This document shows, piece by piece, positions 1 to 7,419 of a stretch of 41,957 nucleotides of DNA. Position numbers and translations under genes: made by a program. The stretch comes from CAYMUC01 sp964471865. GTDB taxonomy: Bacteria; Actinomycetota; Acidimicrobiia; Acidimicrobiales; Ilumatobacteraceae. How positions within the stretch are numbered: position 1 is the stretch's first letter; each line of letters opens with the position of its first letter. Location of the stretch: positions 1 through 41,957 of the forward strand of contig CAYYHU010000018.1 in NCBI GenBank assembly GCA_964471865.1, in the 5' to 3' direction. The notes under the pieces were generated by a model that made no database searches, was not told where the DNA came from, and saw nothing but the letters and a program-made list of their open reading frames with translations.

Positions 1-1
1 C

Positions 2-955
2 GAGGCCCCCGACGGTCGTGACGACTCCGACAACCCCGTCGTGAAAGGGCCACTGCAGGATCCGGGACAGTGGGCGCCTCATCAGCAGGTTCCTCATTGG
101 GAGACCGGTGCAGCCCTCGGAATTCTGGACAACGAGCGAGCGACGAAGATCGCCAAGTCGATGTTCACGATGCAGCGAGGCGCGGGCGCAGCGCTCGCGC
201 GAGCGCTCCTGCAGTACGCGCTCGATGCGAATGCCGATGATTTCGAGGAGATCCGACCGCCGAGTCTGGTCTCGACGGCGACGCTGACGGCCACGGGTCA
301 TCTGCCCAAGTTCGCCAACGATGCGTTCGCCGTCGAGCGTGACGACCTCTGGTTGATCCCGACCGGGGAAGTGCCTTTGACCTCGCTGTACGCAGGCGAG
401 GTTCTCGACGGTGCTGACCTTCCGATCCGACTGATGGCCGCCACCCCGTGCTTTCGTCGAGAGGCGGGGTCGGCTGGACGTGACACTCGGGGCATGTTGC
501 GAACGCATGAGTTCGACAAGGTCGAGATCTTGGCGCTCACCACCCCCGACCAGGCGCCCGCCATGCTCGAGGAACTCGTGGCCCGGGCCGAGTCTCTGAT
601 CGCGGCGTTGGGTCTCACCTATCGGATCATCGAGATCTGCACGGGGGACATGGGCCAGAGCCATCATCGGTCCTTCGATCTCGAGGTGTACGCCCCCGGG
701 GTCGATGCCTGGCTCGAGGTCTCGTCGATCTCATGGTTCGCTGACTACCAGGCGCGTCGTGCTGACATCCGGTACAAGATCGCCGGCGACAAGGGCACCC
801 ATCTCGTTCACACCCTCAACGGTTCGGCTCTCGCCGTTCCCCGAGTGTGGGCGGCGCTGCTCGAGACCTACCGCCAACCCGATGGTTCGGTTTTGGTTCC
901 CCCGGCGCTGCAGCCGTATCTGCGAGGACGAGATCGCATCGGTGGTCCGTCGTGA
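2..955 (+). CDS. serS: Seryl-tRNA synthetase, C-terminal part (5' end outside window)
   Basis: This enzyme charges tRNA-Ser with serine in the cytoplasm. The reading frame is open from the left edge, so only the last 317 residues are present; the N-terminal coiled-coil tRNA-binding arm lies outside. Class II synthetase motif 2 is visible around TPCFRREAGSAGRDTRG, with the GMLRTHEFDKVE stretch after it. Motif 3 is HTLNGSALAVPR, followed by the usual end DGSVLVPPALQPYL. The left edge encodes a D-x-S-DNP-type segment typical of the linker before the catalytic core. The stop overlaps the GTG start of pdxH by 4 bases (GTGA), so the two are translationally coupled. Confidence 0.96.
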   Translation, partial: EAPDGRDDSDNPVVKGPLQDPGQWAPHQQVPHWETGAALGILDNERATKIAKSMFTMQRGAGAALARALLQYALDANADDFEEIRPPSLVSTATLTATGHLPKFANDAFAVERDDLWLIPTGEVPLTSLYAGEVLDGADLPIRLMAATPCFRREAGSAGRDTRGMLRTHEFDKVEILALTTPDQAPAMLEELVARAESLIAALGLTYRIIEICTGDMGQSHHRSFDLEVYAPGVDAWLEVSSISWFADYQARRADIRYKIAGDKGTHLVHTLNGSALAVPRVWAALLETYRQPDGSVLVPPALQPYLRGRDRIGGPS

Positions 956-1593
956 GCTTGCGGGATCGTCGCGTCACCTATGAGGGGCGAGGCCTCGAGC
1001 GCGAGGACCTCGGCGATGATCCCGTCGACGTGTGGAACCGTTGGTATGGCGAGGCTGTCGAGGCGGGTCTCAGCGAACCCAATGCGGTGGTCTTGTCGAC
1101 GGTGGACCCCCAGGGCGCGCCCGATGCCCGGGTGGTGCTGGTGCGGCGAGCGGACGCGAACGGCCTGGTGATCTACACCAATCGCAACAGCGCCAAGGGG
1201 CGCCAACTCGCGTTGTCGTCTCGGGCGTCGGGGGTCAGTGCCTGGCTCGAGATGAATCGTCAGGTCCGGTTTCGGGGCCGGATCGAACTGGCGAGCGATG
1301 ACGAATCGGATGCGTATTTCTCCTCTCGGCCCCGCGACCATCAACTCGGGGCCTGGACGTCACCTCAATCGGAGGTGATCGAATCGCGAGCCGTTCTCGA
1401 CGCGCTCCGCAGTGAGGTCGAGACGCGCTTTGCCGGAGTGGACGTGCCCCGGCCGCCGTTCTGGGGTGGTTACGTCCTCATTCCCGACGAATGGGAGTTC
1501 TGGCAGGGGCGTCCAAGTCGCCTGCATGACCGGTTTCGCTATCGGCGTTCGGATCCGGGCGGTTCCTGGATCGTGGAACGTCTCGCCCCCTGA
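952..1593 (+). CDS. pdxH: Pyridoxamine/pyridoxine 5'-phosphate oxidase
   Basis: FMN-dependent oxidase that makes pyridoxal 5'-phosphate from PNP or PMP. The 213-residue length is normal for the family. Diagnostic segments are RVVLVRRADANGLVIYTN with NSAKGRQL (FMN phosphate binding), QVRFRGRIE, SRPRDHQLGAW, and the C-terminal signature EFWQGRPSRLHDRF ending in RLAP. The GTG start at 952 is chosen because it overlaps the serS stop and leaves a family-typical N terminus (RVTYEGRGLEREDL). A longer open frame begins at 847 but lies inside serS. The next gene is convergent. Confidence 0.95.
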   Translation: MSLRDRRVTYEGRGLEREDLGDDPVDVWNRWYGEAVEAGLSEPNAVVLSTVDPQGAPDARVVLVRRADANGLVIYTNRNSAKGRQLALSSRASGVSAWLEMNRQVRFRGRIELASDDESDAYFSSRPRDHQLGAWTSPQSEVIESRAVLDALRSEVETRFAGVDVPRPPFWGGYVLIPDEWEFWQGRPSRLHDRFRYRRSDPGGSWIVERLAP

Positions 1594-1646
1594 CACTCGG
1601 GATCACGTCCTTCTGAGGTCATCCTCCGTTGCGGTGAGCTGGGTCC

Positions 1647-2255
1647 TCAGGCTCGTGTACTCCAGGTCACCGCCGCATCGGCGAGCGCCGTGATGAGTGA
1701 CTCGGTGTGTGGAGTGAGGCCGGGACCTTCCCAGTCCCACCACAGCGGGCTCGAACCCCGAACTCGGGGCGGCAGTTCCAACTGGACACCACGGTGCCGA
1801 GGCAGGTTCACCGGATTGGCGGGATGTTGGCCCCGTAGCTCGCGCGGGATCGAGTCCAGATCGGTACGGATGTCATAGGCCGGAAGAGCCCGGCGGAGAT
1901 GGGGAGCGATGTGATCGGCGAGTTCCCGATTGGTGCCTCCCACCAACAGCGATGTGAACAGTCCTCGCCGCCCGTAACCGTGCACGGTGATCACACAGTC
2001 GACGTGTTCCAGGAATTCCGCCATCGCAGGTGAATGGTCCGGGGAGATCTTCGCCGACGGAATATGCCACTCCATGCCCGGGGGCTGGTGCACGCCGTAG
2101 TAGCTCGCCCCGCTGAGCTCGGCTGCTCGTTGGGCGATGACGTCGGTCATGACCTCGAGGCCGCCACCGTGGTACGCCATGAAGCCGAACCGTCCCCGCA
2201 GTTCGCTCACCTCGTCCACTTCGGGATGAGACAGCAAGTCGGCGAAGGCGCTCAT
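1647..2255 (-). CDS. Poly-gamma-glutamate hydrolase family protein (YjqB/DUF867-like)
   Basis: A 202-residue protein of the phage-type gamma-polyglutamate hydrolase family, metal-dependent peptidases that cut poly-gamma-glutamate. The family-typical N-terminal block RGRFGFMAYHGGGLEVMT is clear, followed by SGASYYGVHQPP, a His at HIPSAKISPDH, and VITVHGYG. The ATG at 2255 overlaps the stop of the upstream CcdA-like gene (ATGA), so it is the last gene of a three-gene operon with tlpA and ccdA. No signal peptide is visible. The family call is fairly firm; the substrate in this organism is unknown. Confidence 0.8.
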   Translation of the reverse strand: MSAFADLLSHPEVDEVSELRGRFGFMAYHGGGLEVMTDVIAQRAAELSGASYYGVHQPPGMEWHIPSAKISPDHSPAMAEFLEHVDCVITVHGYGRRGLFTSLLVGGTNRELADHIAPHLRRALPAYDIRTDLDSIPRELRGQHPANPVNLPRHRGVQLELPPRVRGSSPLWWDWEGPGLTPHTESLITALADAAVTWSTRA

Positions 2256-3124
2256 GACGTCTGCTCGCTGGGACGCCGCCGCAGCGCGATGACCACGCCG
2301 ACCGCCACGACGAGTCCGAGAATCAGCCCGAGTCGCACCGCGCCTTGTCGTTGGAGGAAGTTCGCCACCTCCGCCTGCCAGCGTTCGACTCGTCCGACGA
2401 CTCCGTCGGTTCCGGTTCTCTCGGTGATCGCCGACCACCAGTACCAGCTCAGATACGCCCCCGTCAGCAGGATGAACACCGCCGCCGCTCGCTCGAGATA
2501 GGCCATCGAACGCTTCAGGATCCGCAAGAGACCTCCTTGGGCGAAGGCCAGGCTCACCGTGAGAGCCATCACGAGCAGTGACATTCCCACCCCGTACAGC
2601 GCGATGCTGATGACCCCGCTCACGAACCCTTTGGTGTTGATGCTGCCCATGATGGCGGTGGTGAGAAATGCCAGGGTGCAGCCGATCGAGGCCACGGCGT
2701 AGGCGATTCCGAACAGGAACATCGACCGAAAGGTCCGGTCTCGACGGTCACCGCTCAACGCCGTGCCGCCGCGCTGGAGTGCACCGAGGCGCGGTTTCCA
2801 GCCCGCAAGCATCGCGATACCCATCACGATGAGCGCCAGCCCGATCACCAAAGCCGCGTATTTCGCCTGTTGTTCGACCCACTGGGTGAACAACCGCGAG
2901 ATCGTGCCCACGACGAGGAAGACGGCGATGAACCCAGCCGATGTCGCCCCCGAGACCACGAGAGCTCGCCGCATGGTTGCACGCTGATCACCGCGGGGCG
3001 CGGTTCCTTCGATCCCGAGGAAATACATCAGATACGCCGGCAGCAGTACGAAGCCACAGGGATTGACCGCCGCGAGGACTCCGAGGAGAAAGCTGTACGC
3101 GAAGTTGCCTTCGATCGCGACCAT
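2252..3124 (-). CDS. CcdA/DsbD-type transmembrane thiol-disulfide transporter
   Basis: A 290-residue polytopic membrane protein of the CcdA (DsbD transmembrane) family, which passes electrons from cytoplasmic thioredoxin to extracytoplasmic thioredoxin-like partners. The two family cysteines are present: NPCGF (C23) in the first helix and GCTLAF (C149) after the mid-protein cytoplasmic loop. Helices are evident near residues 10-37, 55-75, 88-108, 136-158, 165-195 and 210-230, with an extra C-terminal helix near 265-283 ending in an Arg-rich tail. The ATG at 3124 shares one base with the tlpA stop (TGATG). A GTG four codons upstream is a less likely start. Confidence 0.9.
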   Translation of the reverse strand: MVAIEGNFAYSFLLGVLAAVNPCGFVLLPAYLMYFLGIEGTAPRGDQRATMRRALVVSGATSAGFIAVFLVVGTISRLFTQWVEQQAKYAALVIGLALIVMGIAMLAGWKPRLGALQRGGTALSGDRRDRTFRSMFLFGIAYAVASIGCTLAFLTTAIMGSINTKGFVSGVISIALYGVGMSLLVMALTVSLAFAQGGLLRILKRSMAYLERAAAVFILLTGAYLSWYWWSAITERTGTDGVVGRVERWQAEVANFLQRQGAVRLGLILGLVVAVGVVIALRRRPSEQTS

Positions 3125-3726
3125 CACCCGAACCACTTCTCGATCAGGGCGCTCAGTGCCGCCTCGTCCAGTTCGCCCGAGCGCTGTTCGAGGATCGTGC
3201 CCCCGGGCGAGACGAACAGAGTCGTGGGCATCGCGGTGATACCCACAGCGGCGAGGAACTCACCGTTGGAATCGAGATAGTTCTCGTAGAACACGCCTCG
3301 ATCACGAGCGAAGGACTCGGTTCGGGCCGCATCGTCACGGGTGTTGACCCCGACGAAACGGATGCGATCCCCGACCTCGGCGTGCACCGCGGCAAAGGCC
3401 GGAAGCTCGCGCCGACATGGTGGACAGTCGGCGAACCACAGGTTCACCACGAGAGGTCCACCGAGGAGCTCCTGTGTCGACAGCGAGGCTCCCGACAGAG
3501 TTCCGAGATCCACCCGAGGCACAGGGTCGCCCTCGACGGGTTCGTTCACCGCAATGGTCGGCTCGGTGAACTCTCCAGGTTCGTCGAGGACCACGTCAGC
3601 GGAACTGGACCCGCCATCGTCACGGGAGCTCCACAACGCTCCCACCACGATCGCAAGCACGAGGGCCATCGCCATCGACACGAGCAACAGTCGAGGCCGG
3701 AGCCTCACACCGCCCAATCGAACCAC
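3124..3726 (-). CDS. Membrane-anchored TlpA/ResA-like thioredoxin
   Basis: A 200-residue extracytoplasmic thioredoxin-fold reductase. It has a basic N terminus and one hydrophobic segment (about residues 13-31) that acts as signal anchor. An acidic linker and a thioredoxin domain follow, with the redox motif CPPC at 101-104 and the cis-proline in ITAMPTTLF near 167. It probably receives electrons from the CcdA-like protein encoded directly downstream and keeps exported cysteines reduced. The start is GTG at 3726, with a TAGCCT hexamer 7 bases upstream, so the operon probably starts leaderless here. Confidence 0.9.
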   Translation of the reverse strand: MVRLGGVRLRPRLLLVSMAMALVLAIVVGALWSSRDDGGSSSADVVLDEPGEFTEPTIAVNEPVEGDPVPRVDLGTLSGASLSTQELLGGPLVVNLWFADCPPCRRELPAFAAVHAEVGDRIRFVGVNTRDDAARTESFARDRGVFYENYLDSNGEFLAAVGITAMPTTLFVSPGGTILEQRSGELDEAALSALIEKWFG

Positions 3727-3733
3727 GTCTCGA

Positions 3734-3739
3734 AGGCTA
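3734..3739 (-). promoter_or_regulatory. Putative -10 box of the tlpA operon (leaderless)
   Basis: TAGCCT on the minus strand, 7 bases before the GTG start at 3726. No ribosome-binding site lies between. The same spacing recurs in front of many genes in this window. Confidence 0.55.
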
Positions 3740-3756
3740 CCCAGTGGTGGGAAGGC

Positions 3757-4821
3757 TCAGACCGGCGCGTAGTAGGCGACCCCATCCCGTACGGAACGGT
3801 CCGCCTGACCCACCCGGCGCAGATGTTCGACGTGGGCGTAGGTTTCGGAGTCGGCCAGGGGCCCTTGAGCGCGAGGAGAGAAGATGTGACCCGACAGTTC
3901 GGTCACCGTCGCGGGACGATCGAGACCATCGAGGGCTCCCTTGAGGCGATCGAGCCTTCCAAGATGGTGGTCATGGATCGATCGGACGCGGTCACTCAGA
4001 CCGGTGAAGGGGTCACCATGAGCCGGAAGCACGGTGGTGGTCCGAGTCTCGAGGGCGGCCACCTTGTCGAGAGATGCGAAATAGGTGGTCAGGGAGTCGT
4101 CATGGGCCAGGCCCGAAATATGAGGCGTGATCGTGGGCAACACATGATCGCCTGACAACAACACCCCTTCGGTCGGATCGAACAAACACAGATGGTCGCG
4201 GGTGTGTCCGGGAGTGTGGACTGCGACCCACTCACGTCCAGCGAGGCGAATGGTCTCGGCATCTTCGAGACGGGTGTCGGGGCGCACCGTGGGCAACAGT
4301 CGGGGGACCCGTCGGGCGACCTTCCAGCGCAACCCATGGCGCAACATCGGACGCTGCGCCTCACCACCCCACGGCGGAGGATCAAAGGGTGCGTGTTGAG
4401 GAAGGTCCTCGGGATCCAGATCCACCGGTTCGGACGGGTCCCACCACAGATGGAACCTTCGATCGGTGACGATCGCGGCCCCGGTCTCTTTCTGAAACCG
4501 GCGGGCACCCCCGTAATGGTCGGGATGACTGTGGGTGACGATGACGGTGTGCACACGTCGCAGCGGAACCCCGATGGCGGCCAGGCGAGCCGTCACCGCT
4601 TTCCACGACGCTCGATCCGGAAGCCCGGGATCGACCACCGCCACGCCCTTGTCGTCTTCGAGCACGTACATGTTCACGTGTCCGAGACCGGGGAAGTTGA
4701 TGGGCAACTGGGTACGCAGGATTCCCGGAGCGACCTCGTCGATCGCCTCGGTGGCGGTTCGCTGTTCCTGCTTCTCAGGGCGAGGCGCCGAGGCCGGTGG
4801 GTGCTCGGAGGAGTCGCTCAC
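3757..4821 (-). CDS. Metallo-beta-lactamase-fold hydrolase with C-terminal winged helix (LACTB2-like)
   Basis: A 354-residue MBL-fold metal hydrolase. The metal-binding motif is THSHPDHYGG, with further ligands in HTPGHTRDH and the Asp of LLSGDHVLP, and a late His in LPAHGDPF. The C-terminal 70 residues (HDHHLGRLDRL onward) resemble the small winged-helix domain of LACTB2-type enzymes. The substrate cannot be read from sequence; nuclease or thioesterase activity are both possible in this group. The GTG start at 4821 is preferred because a TATTCT box lies 6 bases upstream, and because the longer frame to 4875 adds only poorly conserved residues. Confidence 0.85.
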   Translation of the reverse strand: MSDSSEHPPASAPRPEKQEQRTATEAIDEVAPGILRTQLPINFPGLGHVNMYVLEDDKGVAVVDPGLPDRASWKAVTARLAAIGVPLRRVHTVIVTHSHPDHYGGARRFQKETGAAIVTDRRFHLWWDPSEPVDLDPEDLPQHAPFDPPPWGGEAQRPMLRHGLRWKVARRVPRLLPTVRPDTRLEDAETIRLAGREWVAVHTPGHTRDHLCLFDPTEGVLLSGDHVLPTITPHISGLAHDDSLTTYFASLDKVAALETRTTTVLPAHGDPFTGLSDRVRSIHDHHLGRLDRLKGALDGLDRPATVTELSGHIFSPRAQGPLADSETYAHVEHLRRVGQADRSVRDGVAYYAPV

Positions 4822-4827
4822 GACATC

Positions 4828-4833
4828 AGAATA
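4828..4833 (-). promoter_or_regulatory. Putative -10 box of MBL hydrolase gene (leaderless)
   Basis: TATTCT on the minus strand, 6 bases before the GTG start at 4821. It lies in the 84-base gap shared with the divergent glycosyltransferase gene. Confidence 0.5.
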
Positions 4834-4905
4834 GGTGCAGGGTGCAAGGATCTCGGTATTGGCGCGACTCCGCACCCACGGTTCACCGGCTGACAGGATC
4901 AGCCC

Positions 4906-5994
4906 GTGTTCGATCTCGGCCCCTCCTGGTTCGCGGTCACCACTTTTGCGATCGGATGGGTCGCAGGATGGTGGCTGCTCGCTCAGCGGGTCGGGCTGCC
5001 CCCGCGAGGTTCTCGTGGACCTCGACCCGGGGTCGCCATCGTGATCCCAGCCCGCAACGAAGCGGAGCGGTTACGTATCGGGCTCCCGGCGTTACTCGCC
5101 GATCTGGGACCCGAGGACGAACTCGTCGTCGTCGACGATGCCTCGACGGACGGTACCGGGGAGGTCGCAACGGGATTGGGAGCCCGAGTCATACGCGTCG
5201 AGGGCCCTCCACCGGGATGGGCGGGAAAACCTCATGCCTGCTGGCAAGGAGTCCATGGCACCACAGCACCGATCCTGGTGTTTCTCGATGCCGACGTCCA
5301 TGCGGGCCCCGGACTCGTGGACCGGCTGGCTCAGGCCGTCCTCGACACGACAGCGAGCCTGGTCTCGGTGCAGCCGTGGCATACGGTGCGGACCTGGTCC
5401 GAACAGATCTCGATGCTGTTCAATCTGGTGAGCGTCATGGCCACCGGGGCCTTCGCTCGTCGAGGCTCGACCGCCATGCCACCCCGGCTCGCCTTCGGAC
5501 CGGTGCTGGCCTGTCGTCGTGAGGACTATCTCACCGTCGGCGGGCATGGTGCATCGGCAGTGCGGGGAGCGGTGGCTGAGGACCTGGCCCTCGCACAGTG
5601 CTTCTCCTCGGCCCGTCCGTTGTTGGCTCGACCCGACGAGGTCACCTACCGGATGTATCCCGATGGTGTCGTTGCGGCGATCAACGGTTGGACCAAGAAT
5701 TTCGCCGTCGGGGTTCGAAGTGCCCCGTGGTGGGCGACTTTGGCCGTCATCGCATGGATGTGGTCGCTGGGTGGGGGTTGGCTCGCGTCACCGTGGTTCG
5801 CCATGGCCTCAGTGGTCCAACTGACCGTGCTGGTCCGCAGGATCGGATCGTTTTCACCACTCACTGTGGCGCTCTATCCCCTCGGGGTCCTCGTCGTGGT
5901 GGTCGTGCTGGTGCGCAGCATCCTGGCTGCAGTCACCGGTCGGCGGATCTCATGGAAAGGCCGAGGGGTTACGGTTCGTCAGCGGCCCGAGTGA
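4906..5994 (+). CDS. Membrane-associated family 2 glycosyltransferase
   Basis: A 362-residue GT2 enzyme. An N-terminal hydrophobic helix (about 8-27) is followed by a GT-A domain: VAIVIPARNEAERL (nucleotide-sugar binding), DELVVVDDASTDGT, the DxD metal motif in FLDADVH, and the acceptor-side acid in VAEDLALA. Hydrophobic segments near 275-300 and 318-345 anchor the C terminus. The layout resembles CrtQ-like and hopanoid-associated glycosyltransferases, which act on lipid acceptors, but the acceptor here is unknown. The start is GTG. Its last 16 bases overlap the end of dut on the opposite strand. Confidence 0.85.
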   Translation: MFDLGPSWFAVTTFAIGWVAGWWLLAQRVGLPPRGSRGPRPGVAIVIPARNEAERLRIGLPALLADLGPEDELVVVDDASTDGTGEVATGLGARVIRVEGPPPGWAGKPHACWQGVHGTTAPILVFLDADVHAGPGLVDRLAQAVLDTTASLVSVQPWHTVRTWSEQISMLFNLVSVMATGAFARRGSTAMPPRLAFGPVLACRREDYLTVGGHGASAVRGAVAEDLALAQCFSSARPLLARPDEVTYRMYPDGVVAAINGWTKNFAVGVRSAPWWATLAVIAWMWSLGGGWLASPWFAMASVVQLTVLVRRIGSFSPLTVALYPLGVLVVVVVLVRSILAAVTGRRISWKGRGVTVRQRPE

Positions 5995-6413
5995 CCAAAG
6001 CCGCCACCGCGATGCTCACCGTCGAAGCCCTCGACGAGTTCCCATCGCACCTGCTCCACTGGGGCGACCACGAGTTGAGCGATCCGATCACCGCGGTGGA
6101 CCTGATAGCTGTCGTGTTGATCGGTGTTGAGCAGGACCACCTTGATTTCGCCCCGATATCCGGCGTCGATCACTCCGGGCGCGTTGAGCACCGTCACGCC
6201 GTAGGTGAGAGCCAAACCGCTCCGAGGCATGACGTAGCCCACGTAACCGATGGGCACGGCGATGGCGATGCCGGTCGGCACGAGAGCCCGTCCACCACTG
6301 CGGGGAATCACGGCGTCTTCGCGCGCGACGAGATCGAGTCCCGCATCCCCCTGATGGGCATAGGCCGGTAGGGGGAGTTCGGGATCGAGATGGACGATCT
6401 CGATCGGCAACAC
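5979..6413 (-). CDS. dut: Deoxyuridine 5'-triphosphate nucleotidohydrolase (dUTPase)
   Basis: Trimeric dUTPase of 144 residues that hydrolyses dUTP to dUMP. Motif 1 is DAGLDL, motif 2 YVMPRSGLAL, motif 3 the uracil-binding loop GVIDAGYRGEIKVVLLN, and motif 4 RGDRIAQLV. The C-terminal motif 5, normally RGxGGFGxTG, reads RGGGFGHSG, one residue shorter than usual. The start is GTG at 6413, with TAGCGT 6 bases upstream. It is divergent from orn and its 3' end overlaps the glycosyltransferase gene. Confidence 0.95.
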   Translation of the reverse strand: MLPIEIVHLDPELPLPAYAHQGDAGLDLVAREDAVIPRSGGRALVPTGIAIAVPIGYVGYVMPRSGLALTYGVTVLNAPGVIDAGYRGEIKVVLLNTDQHDSYQVHRGDRIAQLVVAPVEQVRWELVEGFDGEHRGGGFGHSGR

Positions 6414-6419
6414 ACCGCG

Positions 6420-6425
6420 ACGCTA
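6420..6425 (-). promoter_or_regulatory. Putative -10 box of dut (leaderless)
   Basis: TAGCGT on the minus strand, 6 bases before the GTG start at 6413. It sits 10 bases from the oppositely oriented orn box. Confidence 0.55.
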
Positions 6426-6435
6426 ACCCACGGCC

Positions 6436-6441
6436 TAGCCT
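6436..6441 (+). promoter_or_regulatory. Putative -10 box of orn (leaderless)
   Basis: TAGCCT, 7 bases before the GTG start at 6449. The 35-base dut-orn gap has no room for a conventional 5' leader with a ribosome-binding site on either side. Confidence 0.55.
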
Positions 6442-6448
6442 TCGAGGC

Positions 6449-7015
6449 GTGCTGGTGTGGATGGATCTCGAGATGACTGGACTGGAACCGTCTCGGGATG
6501 TGATCGTCGAGATCGCCACGTTGATCACCGATGACGAACTCCAGATCATCGCCGAAGGTCCTGATCTGGTGATTCATCAACCCGAGGAGATCCTCGCCAC
6601 GATGGATCCTGTCGTGGTGGACATGCACACCCGATCGGGTCTGTTGACCCAGATCCGAGCGTCCACGGTCTCACTCGCCGATGCCGGTGCCGCGACGATG
6701 GAGTTCTTGACCGCGATGATTCCCGCGGCGCGCAGCGTGCCCCTCGCTGGCAGCTCCATCGGTACCGATCGACGTTTCCTCGCTCGGTACCTCCCCGAGA
6801 TCGAGAACTTCTTGCACTATCGCAGCGTCGATGTCTCGAGCGTCAAAGAACTCGTGAAGCGGTGGTATCCGGCTATCGATTCAGCCCGACCGCGCGGGGT
6901 GGGACAGCATCGAGCTCTCGATGACATCAAGGCCTCGGTGGCCGAATTGCAGTACTACCGCGAACGGGTCTTCCTGCCTGTCGCCGCGACGACAGACGAC
7001 GCCACGCCCAGCTGA
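6449..7015 (+). CDS. orn: Oligoribonuclease
   Basis: A 188-residue DEDDh 3'-5' exoribonuclease that degrades short RNA oligonucleotides and pGpG-type dinucleotides. The first two acidic ligands are in WMDLEMTGL, the Exo II region is AGSSIGTDRRFLARYLPEIENFLHYRSVDVSS-like (in two parts), and the Exo III His and Asp are in GQHRALDDI. The length matches the family. The GTG start immediately yields the conserved LVWMDLEMTG N terminus. A hairpin at 7037-7063 follows. Confidence 0.95.
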   Translation: MLVWMDLEMTGLEPSRDVIVEIATLITDDELQIIAEGPDLVIHQPEEILATMDPVVVDMHTRSGLLTQIRASTVSLADAGAATMEFLTAMIPAARSVPLAGSSIGTDRRFLARYLPEIENFLHYRSVDVSSVKELVKRWYPAIDSARPRGVGQHRALDDIKASVAELQYYRERVFLPVAATTDDATPS

Positions 7016-7036
7016 TGCCCGCAGCGTCCGGATAGG

Positions 7037-7063
7037 CGAGGCGGCCCATCTCAGGCCGACTCG
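7037..7063. terminator. Bidirectional hairpin between orn and mhuD-like gene
   Basis: CGAG-g-CGGCC pairs with GGCCG-a-CTCG: nine base pairs with one internal g/a mismatch and a 7-base loop. It sits between two convergent genes. No U-tract follows, which is common in high-GC actinobacteria. Confidence 0.5.
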
Positions 7064-7074
7064 TCACCCGCCGG

Positions 7075-7386
7075 TCAGGGAATGTGTTGAACGACCTCGA
7101 AGGCCAGCAGTGACGCCCCTGCGGCTACGGGCCGACCGTCCTCGCTTTCCGCTCGGGCGTGACCATGAGCGAACTCCTGGCTCGAAACCCAGTTCTGGAA
7201 CGCCTCTTCGGTCTCCCACCGGGTGTAGACGAAATATCGGGTCTCGCCCTCGACGGGTCGCAGCAACTCGAAGGCTTCGAAACCCGGCATGTTCTCGACG
7301 CTGCGAGCGCGCGCGGCGAATCGCTTTTCGAGTTCGGGTCCCATTCCGCTCGGGACTTCGATGGCATTGATCTTCACGACGCTCAT
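7075..7386 (-). CDS. mhuD: MhuD-like heme-degrading monooxygenase (ABM fold)
   Basis: A 103-residue antibiotic-biosynthesis-monooxygenase-fold protein that closely resembles mycobacterial MhuD, the non-canonical heme oxygenase that makes mycobilin and releases iron. The N terminus VVKINAIEVPSGMGPELEKR and the segments VENMPGF, LLRPVEGE and RYFVYTRWE match that family as remembered. The key positions N7 and W66 are at the MhuD numbering. The heme-ligand region has His at 74 and 76 rather than a clear single His75, so the axial ligand should be checked by alignment. It ends in ASLLAFEVV. A CACACT hexamer 6 bases before the ATG is a weak leaderless promoter candidate. Confidence 0.82.
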   Translation of the reverse strand: MSVVKINAIEVPSGMGPELEKRFAARARSVENMPGFEAFELLRPVEGETRYFVYTRWETEEAFQNWVSSQEFAHGHARAESEDGRPVAAGASLLAFEVVQHIP

Positions 7387-7419
7387 GGCCCCAGTGTGCC
7401 AGGACCCGTCATCGCGTGC

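Noticed and set aside
847..951. Upstream extension of the pdxH frame inside serS
   Set aside because: The extension overlaps the conserved SerRS C terminus. The GTG at 952 gives the expected PdxH N terminus and a coupled overlap.
1594..1646. Possible terminator between the convergent pdxH and hydrolase genes
   Set aside because: Only a five-base stem (TGAGG/CCTCA) with a loop of about 26 bases could be found.
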